In this document: positions 53,437 to 62,460 of the stretch, one piece after another
Layout: the number at the start of each line of letters is the position of its first letter
Numbering within the stretch: position 1 is the first letter of the stretch
Assembly (NCBI RefSeq): GCF_029892105.1
Contig: NZ_JARZAJ010000004.1
Coordinates: 1 to 64,000, forward strand
Reading direction: 5' to 3'
From: Kitasatospora sp. GP82
Lineage (GTDB): Bacteria; Actinomycetota; Actinomycetes; Streptomycetales; Streptomycetaceae
DNA: 64,000 nucleotides
Notes under the pieces: model-generated
What the model was told of the DNA's origin: nothing
Database searches by the model: none
The model's input: the letters and a program-made list of their open reading frames with translations, nothing else
Position numbers and translations under genes: made by a program

Positions 53437-54606
53437 TCAGGCCATCCGCACGCCCGCCCGCCAGACCGCAGCCGTGAGCGGTACGCCCGGACGGTAGGCC
53501 AGGTGGACATGCGAGGGGGCCTCCAGGAGCTGGAGGTCGGCCCGGGCACCGACGGTGACGCCGCCGACATCGCTGCGCCGCAGTGCACGGGCACCGCCCA
53601 CGGTGGCGGCGTGCACCGCCTCGTCCGGGGACATACCCATCTCCCGGACGGCGACGGCGATGCAGAAGGCCATCGAGCTGGTGAAGCTGGAACCGGGGTT
53701 GCAGTCGGTGGAGAGCGCGACGGTGGCGCCCGCGTCGAGCAGTCGGCGCGCGTCGGGGTACTTCGCGCGGGTGGAGAACTCGGCACCGGGCAGCAGGGTG
53801 GCAACGGTGTCCGACCCGGCGAGGGCCGCCACGTCGGCGTCGGTGAGGTGGGTGCAGTGGTCGGCGGAGGCTGCGCCGAGTTCGACCGCGAGCTGCACAC
53901 CGGGACCGTACGAGAGCTGGTTCGCGTGCACGCGCGGGATCAGTCCGCGTTCCTGCCCGGCCTTGAGGACGGCACGGGCCTGATCGCCGTCGAAGGCGCC
54001 CTGCTCGCAGAAGACGTCCACCCAGCGGGCGTGCGGGGCGCAGGCGTCCAGCATCTCGCCGGTGACCAGGTCGACGTACCCGGCCGGGTCCTCGGCGTAC
54101 TCGGGCGCGACCACATGCGCGCCGAGGTAGGTGGTCTCGGGGGTGTGCGAGGCGGCGATACGCAGCGCACGGGCCTCGTCGGCGACGGTCAGCCCGTAGC
54201 CGGACTTGCACTCGACGGTGGTCGTGCCCTGGCGCAGCGCCTCGTCCAGGAAGCGGACCAGGTTGGCGTCCAGCTCCTCGTCACTGGCGGCCCGGGTGGC
54301 GGCGACGGTGGTGCGGATGCCGCCCGCGCTGTAGGACTGGCCGGACATCCGGGCGTTGAACTCGGCGGTGCGATCGCCCGCGAAGACCAGGTGCGCGTGC
54401 GAGTCGACGAAGCCGGGCAGCAGGGCGCGGCCCCCGGCGTCGTAGCGCTCGTCGGCGGCGGGGGCCGAGGCGGCGGAGCCGACCCAGGTGATCCGTCCGG
54501 CCTCGACCACCACGGCGGCGTCCTGGAGCAGACCGAGCGGGCCGGTGCCGTGGGCCGGGTCGTTGGTGACCAGACTGCCGATATCGGTGATCAGAAGAGT
54601 GCTCAA
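53437..54606 (-). CDS. hutI: Imidazolonepropionase
   Basis: A 389-residue amidohydrolase converting 4-imidazolone-5-propionate to N-formimidoyl-glutamate. Metal site [14 protein letters not shown], substrate segment [43 protein letters not shown] and [14 protein letters not shown] are diagnostic. The reading frame starts with TTG ([12 protein letters not shown]) at 54606, preceded 7 bases upstream by GAAAGG; no ATG or GTG fits. It is the last gene of the hutU-M20-hutF-hutI group, 86 bases after hutF; that gap contains a dispersed repeat. Confidence 0.94.
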   Translation of the reverse strand: MSTLLITDIGSLVTNDPAHGTGPLGLLQDAAVVVEAGRITWVGSAASAPAADERYDAGGRALLPGFVDSHAHLVFAGDRTAEFNARMSGQSYSAGGIRTTVAATRAASDEELDANLVRFLDEALRQGTTTVECKSGYGLTVADEARALRIAASHTPETTYLGAHVVAPEYAEDPAGYVDLVTGEMLDACAPHARWVDVFCEQGAFDGDQARAVLKAGQERGLIPRVHANQLSYGPGVQLAVELGAASADHCTHLTDADVAALAGSDTVATLLPGAEFSTRAKYPDARRLLDAGATVALSTDCNPGSSFTSSMAFCIAVAVREMGMSPDEAVHAATVGGARALRRSDVGGVTVGARADLQLLEAPSHVHLAYRPGVPLTAAVWRAGVRMA

Positions 54607-54665
54607 CGGATGACCTTTCGTAGAGGGGAACACCGATAGGAGCGCGGGGAACCGGCCGGTCTTCG

Positions 54666-54682
54666 AGGGGCGCGGGGCTCTG
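54666..54682. repeat. AGGGGCGCGGGGCTCTG intergenic motif
   Basis: A copy of the CTCTG sub-type lying between hutF and hutI within the hut transcript, ten bases downstream of the hutF stop codon. Confidence 0.6.
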
Positions 54683-54692
54683 CCCCCGGGAG

Positions 54693-56051
54693 TCAGGACC
54701 GCAGGGCGGCGATCGAGTCGCGGAGGGCGGTCGGGACGTCGGCGATCAGTTGGTGGACGCCGTCGCGGACGATGTGGCGGCCGCCCACCACCACGTGCCG
54801 CACGTCGGCGGCCGTGGCCGCGAAGACCGCCGTCTCGGCCCCGAGCGCGGGCGCGGGCCCGGCCGTACGGACGGAGTCCAGCGCGACCACGGTGAAGTCG
54901 GCCAGCGCCCCGGCCTCGACCCGCCCGGCCTCGGGCCAGCCGAGGGAGGCGTGGCCGTCCTCGGTGCCCGCGCGCAGCAGGGCGTTGGCCGTCCAGTGGC
55001 CCCGGGTGCGGGTGCGCAGGCGCTCGTTCAGCTCCAGCGCCCGTGCCTCCTCGAACGGGTCGACCACGGCGTGGCTGTCGCTGCCCAGGGTGATCGGGCA
55101 GCCGCCGCTGGCGAGTCGGCGGGCGGGGCCGATGCCGTCGGCGAGGTCGCGTTCGGTGGTCGGACACATACAGATGTTGGTGGAGGAGTCCGTGAGCAGC
55201 CGGATGTCCTCGTCCGTGAGGTGGGTGGCGTGCACGGCACTCGTCCGCGGGCCGAGGACGCCGTGGTCGGCGAGCAGCCGGGTCGGGGTGACGCCGTGGG
55301 CGGTGAGGCAGGCGTCGTTCTCGGCGGTCTGCTCGGAGAGGTGCACGTGCAGCACTGCCTTGCGCATCGCCGCCCAGTGCGCGACCGTGCTCAGCTGGTC
55401 GGCCGGGACGGCCCGCACCGAGTGGACGGCCGCCCCGATCCTGGCGTGCTCGTTCCCCTTGAGTCCGGACACGCGGGCTGCCCAGGCGTCGGCGTCGCCG
55501 TCGCTGAAGCGCAGCTGCGGCTTGGTCGGCTCGGCGCCGAAGCCGGAGGAGAGGTAGCAGGTGTCCAGCAGGGTGATCCGGATCCCGGCCCGGGCCGCCG
55601 CCTCGATCAGTGCCTCGCCCATGGCGTTCGGGTCGCCGTAGCGGCCGCCGCCGGGGGCGTGGTGCAGATAGTGGAACTCGCCGACGGCGGTGACTCCCGC
55701 CAGTGCCATCTCGGCGTACACGGCGGTGGCCAGTGCCAGGTAGCTGTCCGGGTCGAGCGCACCGGCGAAGCGGTACATGGTGTCCCGCCAGGTCCAGAAG
55801 GTGCCGGAGCCGACCTGGACGCTTCCGCGCAGGGCACGGTGGAAGGCGTGCGAGTGGGCGTTGGCCTGCCCGGGCAGCAGCAGGCCGTCGAGCCGGACGG
55901 CCCCGGCCGGGCAGGGCCCGCAGTCCGGGGTGACCTTGGCGATCCTGCCGCCCTGGCCGACCACGATCAGCACGTCCTGCTCGACGACCGGTCCGTTGAC
56001 GTGCGGCAGCCAGGCGTACTCCGCCCAGTACGTCAGGTGGTCGGCTGGCAT
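54693..56051 (-). CDS. hutF: Formimidoylglutamate deiminase
   Basis: A 452-residue amidohydrolase turning N-formimidoyl-glutamate into N-formyl-glutamate plus ammonia. Metal ligands and core: [49 protein letters not shown] and [15 protein letters not shown]. It is related to but distinct from hutI. It overlaps the upstream M20 gene by 19 bases, so the two are translationally linked. Its presence shows the two-step (deiminase) pathway, not the HutG formiminoglutamase route. Confidence 0.92.
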   Translation of the reverse strand: MPADHLTYWAEYAWLPHVNGPVVEQDVLIVVGQGGRIAKVTPDCGPCPAGAVRLDGLLLPGQANAHSHAFHRALRGSVQVGSGTFWTWRDTMYRFAGALDPDSYLALATAVYAEMALAGVTAVGEFHYLHHAPGGGRYGDPNAMGEALIEAAARAGIRITLLDTCYLSSGFGAEPTKPQLRFSDGDADAWAARVSGLKGNEHARIGAAVHSVRAVPADQLSTVAHWAAMRKAVLHVHLSEQTAENDACLTAHGVTPTRLLADHGVLGPRTSAVHATHLTDEDIRLLTDSSTNICMCPTTERDLADGIGPARRLASGGCPITLGSDSHAVVDPFEEARALELNERLRTRTRGHWTANALLRAGTEDGHASLGWPEAGRVEAGALADFTVVALDSVRTAGPAPALGAETAVFAATAADVRHVVVGGRHIVRDGVHQLIADVPTALRDSIAALRS

Positions 56052-57247
56052 GCGAGGTCCTCCAGTACATCGGCGAGGGCGGCCACGCCGGCCAGGCAGT
56101 CGGCCTCCTCGGCGTGCTCGGCCGGGGAGTGCGAGACACCGCTCGGGTTCCGTACGAACAGCATGGCGGTCGGGATCGCCGATGCCAGGATTCCGGCGTC
56201 GTGTCCTGCGCCGGTGGGCAGGACGGGTACGTCGCCGAGGATCCCGGCGAGGCGGTCGCGCAACGGGCCGTCGAAGTCCACCACGGGCGTGTACGACTCA
56301 CGGGTCAGCTCGACCCGGACGCCGTCGCGCCCGCCGCGCTCGTGGGCCGCCTGCCGGATCTCCTCGACCAGAGCGTCGAGGATCTTCTCGTCGGCGGCCC
56401 TGGAGTCCAGCCAGCCCCGGACCAGGGAGGCGATGGCGTTGGTGCCGTTGGGTTCCACCGCGACCTTGCCGAAGGTGGCCAGGGCGCCCGCCAGCTTGGC
56501 CTTCTTACGGGCGGCGAGCACGGTGTTGGCGTAGGTGAGCATCGGGTCGCGGCGGTCCTCGATGCGGGTGGTGCCCGCATGGTTGGCCTCGCCGTGGAAG
56601 TCGAAGCGCCAGCGGCCGTGCGGCCAGATCGCGCTGGCCACGCCGACCGGATGGGCCTCGGTCAGGTACCGGCCCTGTTCGACGTGCAGCTCGACGAAGG
56701 CGCCGATCCGCGCAAGGCGGTCGCCGTCCGCGCCGATCGCGGTCGGGTCGTAGCCGGCCTTCTCCATCGCGTCGGGCAGCCGGATGCCGTCGGCGTCGCG
56801 CAGTTCGTACGCCTGCTCGCGCCCCAGGACTCCGGCGGTGAGGCGGGAGCCGATGCAGGCGACGCCGAACCGGGCACCCTCCTCGTCGCCGAAGTTGACG
56901 ATGGCCAGCGGCCTGGTGAACCGGGCGCCGCGCGAGCGGAGTTCGTCCAGTGCGGCGAAGGAGGAGACCACGCCCAGCGGACCGTCGAAGGCGCCGCCGT
57001 CCGGGACGGAGTCCAGGTGCGAGCCGGTGACGATCGCGCCCTCGCCGTTGGGGTCGCCGAGCCAGGCCCACTGGTTGCCGTTGCGGTCCAGCTCGTACGT
57101 CAGCGAACGCGCGCGGGCCTGCTCCTCGAACCAGGCACGGCACTCGGCGTCGGCCGAGTTCCAGGCGAAGCGGCGGTAGCCACCGGAGGTGGCGGAGCGG
57201 CCCACGGGGAGCAGCTCCGCCCACATCCGGCCGAAAGTGTCGGTCAC
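56033..57247 (-). CDS. M20 amidohydrolase (allantoate amidohydrolase / carbamoylase family)
   Basis: A 404-residue binuclear metallohydrolase. Motifs: [19 protein letters not shown] (His, Asp), [17 protein letters not shown] (Glu pair), [39 protein letters not shown] and [12 protein letters not shown]. The family hydrolyses N-carbamoyl or related N-acyl amino acids. The gene lies between hutU and hutF, overlapping both (GTGA with hutU, 19 bases with hutF). It is therefore the obvious candidate for N-formylglutamate deformylation, the one step with no classical enzyme here. This role is inferred from position. Confidence 0.88.
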   Translation of the reverse strand: MTDTFGRMWAELLPVGRSATSGGYRRFAWNSADAECRAWFEEQARARSLTYELDRNGNQWAWLGDPNGEGAIVTGSHLDSVPDGGAFDGPLGVVSSFAALDELRSRGARFTRPLAIVNFGDEEGARFGVACIGSRLTAGVLGREQAYELRDADGIRLPDAMEKAGYDPTAIGADGDRLARIGAFVELHVEQGRYLTEAHPVGVASAIWPHGRWRFDFHGEANHAGTTRIEDRRDPMLTYANTVLAARKKAKLAGALATFGKVAVEPNGTNAIASLVRGWLDSRAADEKILDALVEEIRQAAHERGGRDGVRVELTRESYTPVVDFDGPLRDRLAGILGDVPVLPTGAGHDAGILASAIPTAMLFVRNPSGVSHSPAEHAEEADCLAGVAALADVLEDLACQPTT

Positions 57248-58917
57248 AGCTCGCCCATCGGGACGCGAACGCCGCGTTCGTCCGCGACCTCGACCGCGCG
57301 GTCGTAGCCGGCGTCGACGTGCCGGATGACACCCATGCCCGGGTCGTTGGTGAGCACCCGGCGGATCTTCTCGCCGGCGAGCGCCGTACCGTCGGCGACC
57401 GTGACCTGACCGGCGTGGATCGAGCGGCCGATGCCGACGCCGCCGCCGTGGTGGATGGAGACCCAGGACGCGCCGGAGGCGACGTTGACCATGGCGTTGA
57501 GCAGCGGCCAGTCGGCGATGGCGTCCGAACCGTCCAGCATCGCCTCGGTCTCGCGGTAGGGGGAGGCGACCGAGCCGCAGTCGAGGTGGTCGCGGCCGAT
57601 CACGATCGGCGCGGAGAGCTCACCCGAGGCGACCATGTCGTTGAAGCGCTCGCCGGCCTTGTCGCGCTCGCCGTAGCCGAGCCAGCAGATGCGCGCCGGG
57701 AGGCCCTGGAAGTGCACCTTCTCCTGGGCCATCTTGATCCAGCGGTGCAGCGACTCGTTCTCCGGGAAGAGGTCGAGCACGGCCTTGTCGGTCTTCGCGA
57801 TGTCCTGCGGATCGCCGGAGAGCGCAGCCCAGCGGAACGGGCCCTTGCCCTCGCAGAATAGCGGGCGGATGTACGCCGGGACGAAGCCAGGGAAGGCGAA
57901 CGCCCGGTCGTAACCGGCCAGTTGGGCCTCGCCGCGGATCGAGTTTCCGTAGTCGAAGACCTCGGCGCCCGCGTCCTGGAAGCCGACCATCGCCTCGACG
58001 TGCTTGGCCATCGACTCGCGCGAGCGCTGGGTGAACTCGGCGGGCTTGGCCGTCGCGTAGTCCGCCATGTCCTCGAAGGCCACGCCGATCGGCAGGTAGC
58101 TCAGCGGGTCGTGGGCGCTGGTCTGGTCGGTGACGATGTCGATCGGGGCGTCCATCGCCAGCAGCTGCGGGAAGATCTCGGCGGCGTTGCCGAGCACGCC
58201 GATGGAGAGCGGCTGCTTCTTGTCGCGGGCGGCGGTGGCCAGCTCCAGCGCGTGGGCCAGGTCCTTGGCCTCCACGTCGAGGTAGCGGTGCTCGATCCGG
58301 CGGGAGATGCGGGACGGGTCGCAGTCGATGCAGATCGCCACGCCGCCGTTCATGGTGACGGCCAGCGGCTGGGCGCCGCCCATGCCGCCGAGACCGGCGG
58401 TCAGGGTGATGGTGCCCGCCAGCGAGCCGTTGAACTTCTTGGCGGCGACGGCGGCAAAGGTCTCGTAGGTGCCCTGGAGGATGCCCTGGGTGCCGATGTA
58501 GATCCAGGACCCGGCGGTCATCTGCCCGTACATGGTGAGCCCGAGGCTCTCCAGCCGCCGGAACTCCTCCCAGTTGGCCCAGTCGCCGACCAGGTTGGAG
58601 TTGGCGATCAGCACGCGCGGCGCCCACTCGTGCGTCTGCATCACACCGACCGGACGGCCGGACTGGACCAGCATGGTCTCGTCCTGCTTCAGGGTCTGGA
58701 GCGTGCGGACCATCGCGTCGTACGAGCGCCAGTCGCGGGCCGCCTTGCCGGTGCCGCCGTAGACGACCAGCTTGGACGGGTGCTCGGCAACCTCGGGGTC
58801 GAGGTTGTTCATGAGCATCCGCATAGCGGCTTCCTGCTGCCAGCCCTGCGCGGTCAGCTGCGTCCCACGCGCCGCACGCACCTCACGCGGACCACTGCCC
58901 GCCTGCTGCTGCACCAT
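57244..58917 (-). CDS. hutU: Urocanate hydratase (urocanase)
   Basis: A 557-residue NAD-dependent enzyme converting urocanate to imidazolonepropionate. Key segments: [54 protein letters not shown], and [19 protein letters not shown] with the catalytic-region Cys; [15 protein letters not shown] is also conserved. The start is 58917 (MVQQQAGSG), 8 bases after AAGGAGG; an in-frame ATG at 58950 is not needed. It is first gene of the hut transcript, behind an AT-rich promoter with a dyad. Confidence 0.96.
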   Translation of the reverse strand: MVQQQAGSGPREVRAARGTQLTAQGWQQEAAMRMLMNNLDPEVAEHPSKLVVYGGTGKAARDWRSYDAMVRTLQTLKQDETMLVQSGRPVGVMQTHEWAPRVLIANSNLVGDWANWEEFRRLESLGLTMYGQMTAGSWIYIGTQGILQGTYETFAAVAAKKFNGSLAGTITLTAGLGGMGGAQPLAVTMNGGVAICIDCDPSRISRRIEHRYLDVEAKDLAHALELATAARDKKQPLSIGVLGNAAEIFPQLLAMDAPIDIVTDQTSAHDPLSYLPIGVAFEDMADYATAKPAEFTQRSRESMAKHVEAMVGFQDAGAEVFDYGNSIRGEAQLAGYDRAFAFPGFVPAYIRPLFCEGKGPFRWAALSGDPQDIAKTDKAVLDLFPENESLHRWIKMAQEKVHFQGLPARICWLGYGERDKAGERFNDMVASGELSAPIVIGRDHLDCGSVASPYRETEAMLDGSDAIADWPLLNAMVNVASGASWVSIHHGGGVGIGRSIHAGQVTVADGTALAGEKIRRVLTNDPGMGVIRHVDAGYDRAVEVADERGVRVPMGEL

Positions 58918-58959
58918 GCTTCCGGCCTCCTTGCGGATGGATTCATTCAACCTTGACGA

Positions 58960-58981
58960 GACTGAATATATCCAAACAGTC
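58960..58981 (-). promoter_or_regulatory. hutU promoter and operator candidate
   Basis: GACTG-N12-CAGTC, a 5-bp perfect inverted repeat with an AT-rich centre. On the minus strand the centre contains TATATT, a good -10 element, placed to start transcription about 40 bases before hutU. A repressor bound here would block the promoter; the RpiR-type regulator encoded nearby is the natural candidate. Confidence 0.5.
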
Positions 58982-59058
58982 CGGCGGCGACCAGACCCCT
59001 GAATACCAGTCCCGTAAAGGAGCGTGGCCGACCCCGGACACCGCCGCGACTCGACCGC

Positions 59059-59379
59059 TCAGGCCACCGCGTCACCGTCCCAGTCGATACCGATCTCGGC
59101 GAGCCAGGCGCGGTCCTCGGCATCCGGGGCGGTGGGGCGGGGCGGGCGCGGAACCTCCTGGATCGGGCCCAGGCCGTACTTCTCGGCGGCGGCCGCGGCA
59201 GCCGCGTTCGGTTCGATGACGCCGACATGGACGGCCGACTCGTCACCGGTCTCCAGAACGGTCAGCTCGGGGTCGGGCGGGCGGCGCAGCGCGATGCGCC
59301 GCCCGCAGGTCGGGCAGGACCACTCGTCGGCCCCCGAGGCGAGCCGGCCGGTCAGTCTCATCTGATGGATCGGACGCAT
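59059..59379 (-). CDS. Small protein with single CxxC motif, hut-cluster associated
   Basis: A 106-residue protein. Residues 20-28 hold CPTCGRRIAL, half of a zinc ribbon; no second Cys pair is visible, so any metal site would need dimerisation or other ligands. The rest is acidic and Ala/Pro-rich, with AAAAAAEKYGLGPIQE and the ending AWLAEIGIDWDGDAVA. I do not recognise a function. It sits between the RpiR regulator and hutU on the same strand. The start at 59379 (MRPIHQMRLTG) is my choice over the longer reading to 59436. Confidence 0.6.
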   Translation of the reverse strand: MRPIHQMRLTGRLASGADEWSCPTCGRRIALRRPPDPELTVLETGDESAVHVGVIEPNAAAAAAAEKYGLGPIQEVPRPPRPTAPDAEDRAWLAEIGIDWDGDAVA

Positions 59380-59460
59380 GGCGGACACCCCCGTCGAGCC
59401 CCTGCACCGGGGCCTGTTGATGGGATGCCCGCTCACGGGCCGTCAGCAACTCCCCAGGAG

Positions 59461-60330
59461 CTATTCGAGGAACAATCCCCGGGCCGTCGCCGACTGCTCG
59501 ATCGCCTCCAACCGGGCTTCCGCGCCCGGGAGTTCGTCACACATTGCCTGCATCAGCACCCGGCCGAGCATCATCGGCGCACAGGCGGTGTCGAAGACCA
59601 GACCGGTGCCGACGGCGGCCGGGAGCAGGAGGTCGGAGAGCTTGGCAACCGGAGCGAAGGCGCTGTCGGCGACGGTGAGGACGGTCAGGCCGCAGTCACG
59701 GGCGACGGCGAGCGCGTCCATCAGTTCGCGCGGGTAGCGCGGCAGGGCGAAGCAGAGCAGCGCGGTGGCACCGGCCGCGGCAGCCTGTTCGAGACGGTCG
59801 GCGAGCATGCTGCCGCCCTCGTCCAGCAGCCGGATGTCCGGGTGCACCTTGGCCGCGAAGTACGCGAAGCCCCTGGCCTGGGCGGAGGCGGCGCGCAGGC
59901 CGAGGACGGGCAGCGGGCGGGAGGCGGCCAGCAGCCGGGCGGCCCGGACGATCGGCTCGGGGTCGGCGAGCAGTTCGGCGAGGTGGCGCAGATGCTCGAT
60001 CTCGGCGAGTACGGCCTGCTGGTGCTCGTTGCGGACCACGTCGGCGGGTGTCTCGGGTGCGGACGGCTCGCCCGCGCCGAGTTCACGCAGCTGCTTGCGC
60101 AGCGCCGGGTAGCCGTCGAAGCCGAGCGCGACGGCGAAGCGGGTCACCGAGGGCTGGCTGACCCCGGCGAGCTCGGCCACCTCGACGCTGGAGAGGAACG
60201 GCGCCTCGGTGGCGTGCCTGACCAGCGAGTGCGCGATCCGGCGCTGGGTCGGTGTGAGCCGGTGGCCCTCGAAGAGCTGGAGCAGTCGGGAGGAGGGGCC
60301 GACGGTGCCGGTCTCGTCCATGGCGGTCAT
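59461..60330 (-). CDS. MurR/RpiR family transcriptional regulator
   Basis: A 289-residue regulator. The N-terminal helix-turn-helix (TPTQRRIAHSLVRHATEAPF, SSVEVAELAGVSQPSVTRFAVALGF) is followed by a SIS effector domain (LPVLGLRAASAQARGFAYFA, ATALLCFALPRYPRELMDAL). SIS domains here sense phosphosugars, though relatives control hut genes in some bacteria. The start at 60330 follows GGAGGT at 8 bases. It lies between hutH and hutU on the same strand, so hut control is likely but not proved. Confidence 0.9.
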   Translation of the reverse strand: MTAMDETGTVGPSSRLLQLFEGHRLTPTQRRIAHSLVRHATEAPFLSSVEVAELAGVSQPSVTRFAVALGFDGYPALRKQLRELGAGEPSAPETPADVVRNEHQQAVLAEIEHLRHLAELLADPEPIVRAARLLAASRPLPVLGLRAASAQARGFAYFAAKVHPDIRLLDEGGSMLADRLEQAAAAGATALLCFALPRYPRELMDALAVARDCGLTVLTVADSAFAPVAKLSDLLLPAAVGTGLVFDTACAPMMLGRVLMQAMCDELPGAEARLEAIEQSATARGLFLE

Positions 60331-60686
60331 CAGCGGTACCTCCGAGCTTGGTTGCAGCGCACGCCTTTGGCCATGGCGGCTGGGACGACTGTGGCGCAGT
60401 CCTGCCAGGCGGGGCAACGACGTATCGAACAGCGGACGGGCCGCCAGGGGCAACGGCCGAAGGCCGTTGGGGGCGCGGGGCTCTGTCTGACCAACTGCGT
60501 GCGCGAATCGGAAGGCAACGAGCCCCTACCTGGCCTCCGTAGAGCCAGTTGCACCGCCCCACCGAGGCTTACGAGGTGCAACTGGCCCACCGGGCCCGGC
60601 TGAAGGCAGTCACCTTCCGCTGCGCGCACGCAGTTGGTCAGACAGAGTCCCGCGCCCCTGTTGACGTACCCGACTGCCCAGGACTG
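60331..60686. other. Intergenic region downstream of hutH
   Basis: The 356 bases between the hutH stop and the regulator start hold no gene. More than half is the 189-base palindromic element at 60470-60658, which could also end hutH transcription. The remaining 139 bases next to the regulator should contain its promoter; I cannot place one. Confidence 0.6.
60470..60658. repeat. Palindromic intergenic element, copy B (intact)
   Basis: Two 46-base arms (60470-60515 and 60613-60658) are inverse complements with only three mismatches; they begin GGGGCGCGGG, contain CTGTCTGACCAACTGCGTGC and end CGGAAGG. Inside lies a second perfect 12-bp stem, GCCAGTTGCACC (60544-60555) with GGTGCAACTGGC (60575-60586). 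The 189-base element could fold into one long hairpin topped by a second. It encodes no plausible protein. A degraded relative lies at 16858-17030. Confidence 0.88.
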
Positions 60687-62267
60687 TCAGGCGAGCGGTC
60701 CGGTGACCTGCTCGACCGCACGGACCAGCTCACCCGAGGCGACCAGCGCGGCGGCGGCCTCCAGGTCGGGAGCGAGGAAGCGGTCCCGACCTGGTCCACC
60801 GACACCGGCCTCGCGGGCGGCGGTCACCGCGGCGGCGGTGCCGGGAGCGGTCGGGCCGCTGCCGTTGTCCGTACGGATCTCCAGCGCACGGGCGGCGGCG
60901 GTCAGTTCGACGGCGAGGATCCGCCCCAGGTTGTCCACGGCCTGGCGCAGCTTGCGGGCGGCGGACCAGCCCATCGAGACATGGTCCTCCTGCATCGCGG
61001 AGGACGGGATCGAGTCCACCGAGGCCGGGACGGCGAGGCGCTTGTTCTCGCTGACCAGGGCGGCCTGGGTGTACTGGGCGATCATCAGGCCGGAGTCCAC
61101 GCCCGGGTCGTCGGCCAGGAAGGCCGGCAAGCCGTGCGAGCGGGCCTTGTCGAGCAGCCGGTCGGTGCGGCGCTCGGAGATCGAACCGAGGTCGGCGGCG
61201 GCGATGGCGAGGAAGTCCAGCACGTACGCGACCGGGGCGCCGTGGAAGTTGCCGTTCGACTCCACCCGGCCGTCGGGCAGCACCACCGGGTTGTCCACCG
61301 AGGCGGCCAGCTCGCGCGAGGCCACCAGCTGGGCGTGCGCCAGGGTGTCCCGGCCCGCGCCGGCCACCTGCGGGGCGCAGCGGATCGAGTAGGCGTCCTG
61401 GACGCGCGGAGCGTCGTCCTGGTGGTGCCCGGTCAGCCCGGAGCCCTTGAGGACGGCGAGCATATTGGCGGCGCTGAGCGTCTGGCCGGGGTGCGGGCGG
61501 ATCGGGGCGTGCAGCTCGGGGGCGAGCACCTTGTCGGTGCCGAGCAGCGCCTCCAGGCTCATCGCGGCGGTGATGTCGGCCGTGGTGAACAGGCGGGTCA
61601 GGTCGGCGATGGCCATCACCAGCATGCCGAGCATGCCGTCGGTGCCGTTGATGAGGGCCAGGCCCTCCTTCTCCAGCAGCTCGACCGGCTCGATCCCGGC
61701 GGCGCCCAGGAGTTCGGCGGCGGGCTTCTCCACCCCGTCGGGGCCGAAGGCGGTGCCCTCGCCCATCAGGACGAGTGCGCAGTGCGAGAGCGGCGCCAGG
61801 TCGCCGGAGCAGCCGAGCGAGCCGAACTCCCGCACCACGGGCGTGATGCCCGCGTTGAGGATGGCGGCCATGGTCTGGGCGACCAGCGGACGCACACCCG
61901 TACGTCCGGAGGCCAGGGTCTTCATCCGCAGGAACATCAGCGCGCGGACCACCTCGCGCTCCACCGTCGGGCCCATCCCCGCGGCGTGCGAGCGGACCAG
62001 CGAACGCTGGAGCTGCGCCCGCAGCTCGGGGCTGATGTGCCGGACGGCGAGCGCACCGAAGCCGGTGGAGACGCCGTAGACGGGACGCGGCTCGGCCGCG
62101 AGAGCATCAATCCGAGCGCGGGAGCCTGCCATCTCGGCGAGCGCATCCGGTCCGATCTCGACCCGGGCATTGCCCCGCGCGACGGCAAGCACGTCCTCGG
62201 CGCTGACGTCGGCCTTGCCGACCAGCACGAGCGGCGCATCGGGGGCCACAGCACTGTGCATATCCAT
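60687..62267 (-). CDS. hutH: Histidine ammonia-lyase
   Basis: A 526-residue lyase removing ammonia from histidine to give trans-urocanate. The self-made MIO cofactor comes from Cys153-Ser154-Gly155 (GSLGCSGDLAPL); most relatives use Ala-Ser-Gly, while Cys is, as I recall, the streptomycete form. Other motifs: YGVSTGFGALA with catalytic Tyr, NGTDGMLG, QDAYSIRCAPQV, ESNGNFHGAP and SSAMQEDHVSMGW. Two starts are possible, 62267 (MDMHSA) and 62261; there is no ribosome site. It is transcribed apart from the other hut genes and is divergent from fdhD. Confidence 0.95.
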   Translation of the reverse strand: MDMHSAVAPDAPLVLVGKADVSAEDVLAVARGNARVEIGPDALAEMAGSRARIDALAAEPRPVYGVSTGFGALAVRHISPELRAQLQRSLVRSHAAGMGPTVEREVVRALMFLRMKTLASGRTGVRPLVAQTMAAILNAGITPVVREFGSLGCSGDLAPLSHCALVLMGEGTAFGPDGVEKPAAELLGAAGIEPVELLEKEGLALINGTDGMLGMLVMAIADLTRLFTTADITAAMSLEALLGTDKVLAPELHAPIRPHPGQTLSAANMLAVLKGSGLTGHHQDDAPRVQDAYSIRCAPQVAGAGRDTLAHAQLVASRELAASVDNPVVLPDGRVESNGNFHGAPVAYVLDFLAIAAADLGSISERRTDRLLDKARSHGLPAFLADDPGVDSGLMIAQYTQAALVSENKRLAVPASVDSIPSSAMQEDHVSMGWSAARKLRQAVDNLGRILAVELTAAARALEIRTDNGSGPTAPGTAAAVTAAREAGVGGPGRDRFLAPDLEAAAALVASGELVRAVEQVTGPLA

Positions 62268-62460
62268 ATACACAATCACACCAGGTGAATGAAGATATGA
62301 CAACCGTTGATTCCGCCGAACCTTCCGGCCGGCCTCCCCGTCACGACCACTCTGCCCGGGAGCTGCGGGTCCGACCGGCCGGCAGCCGAGGGCGGATTTC
62401 CCGTACTCCGGGCGGATGACGCAGGCTGGGGGCGGAACAGCGAGCGGGAGGCGGCCGGGG
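62268..62460. promoter_or_regulatory. hutH / fdhD divergent promoter region
   Basis: A 193-base region that is AT-rich for its first 50 bases. On the minus strand GTGTAT lies 6 bases before the second hutH ATG. TCAC-N5-GTGA (62275-62287) and AGGTGAATGAAG nearby may be regulatory; a similar AGGTTGAATGAAT lies between the hutU promoter and its start. Confidence 0.4.

Noticed and set aside
60465-60670. Target-site duplication around the palindrome
   Set aside because: GTTG occurs on both sides but with an extra T on the right, and four bases are expected by chance often enough; not claimed.
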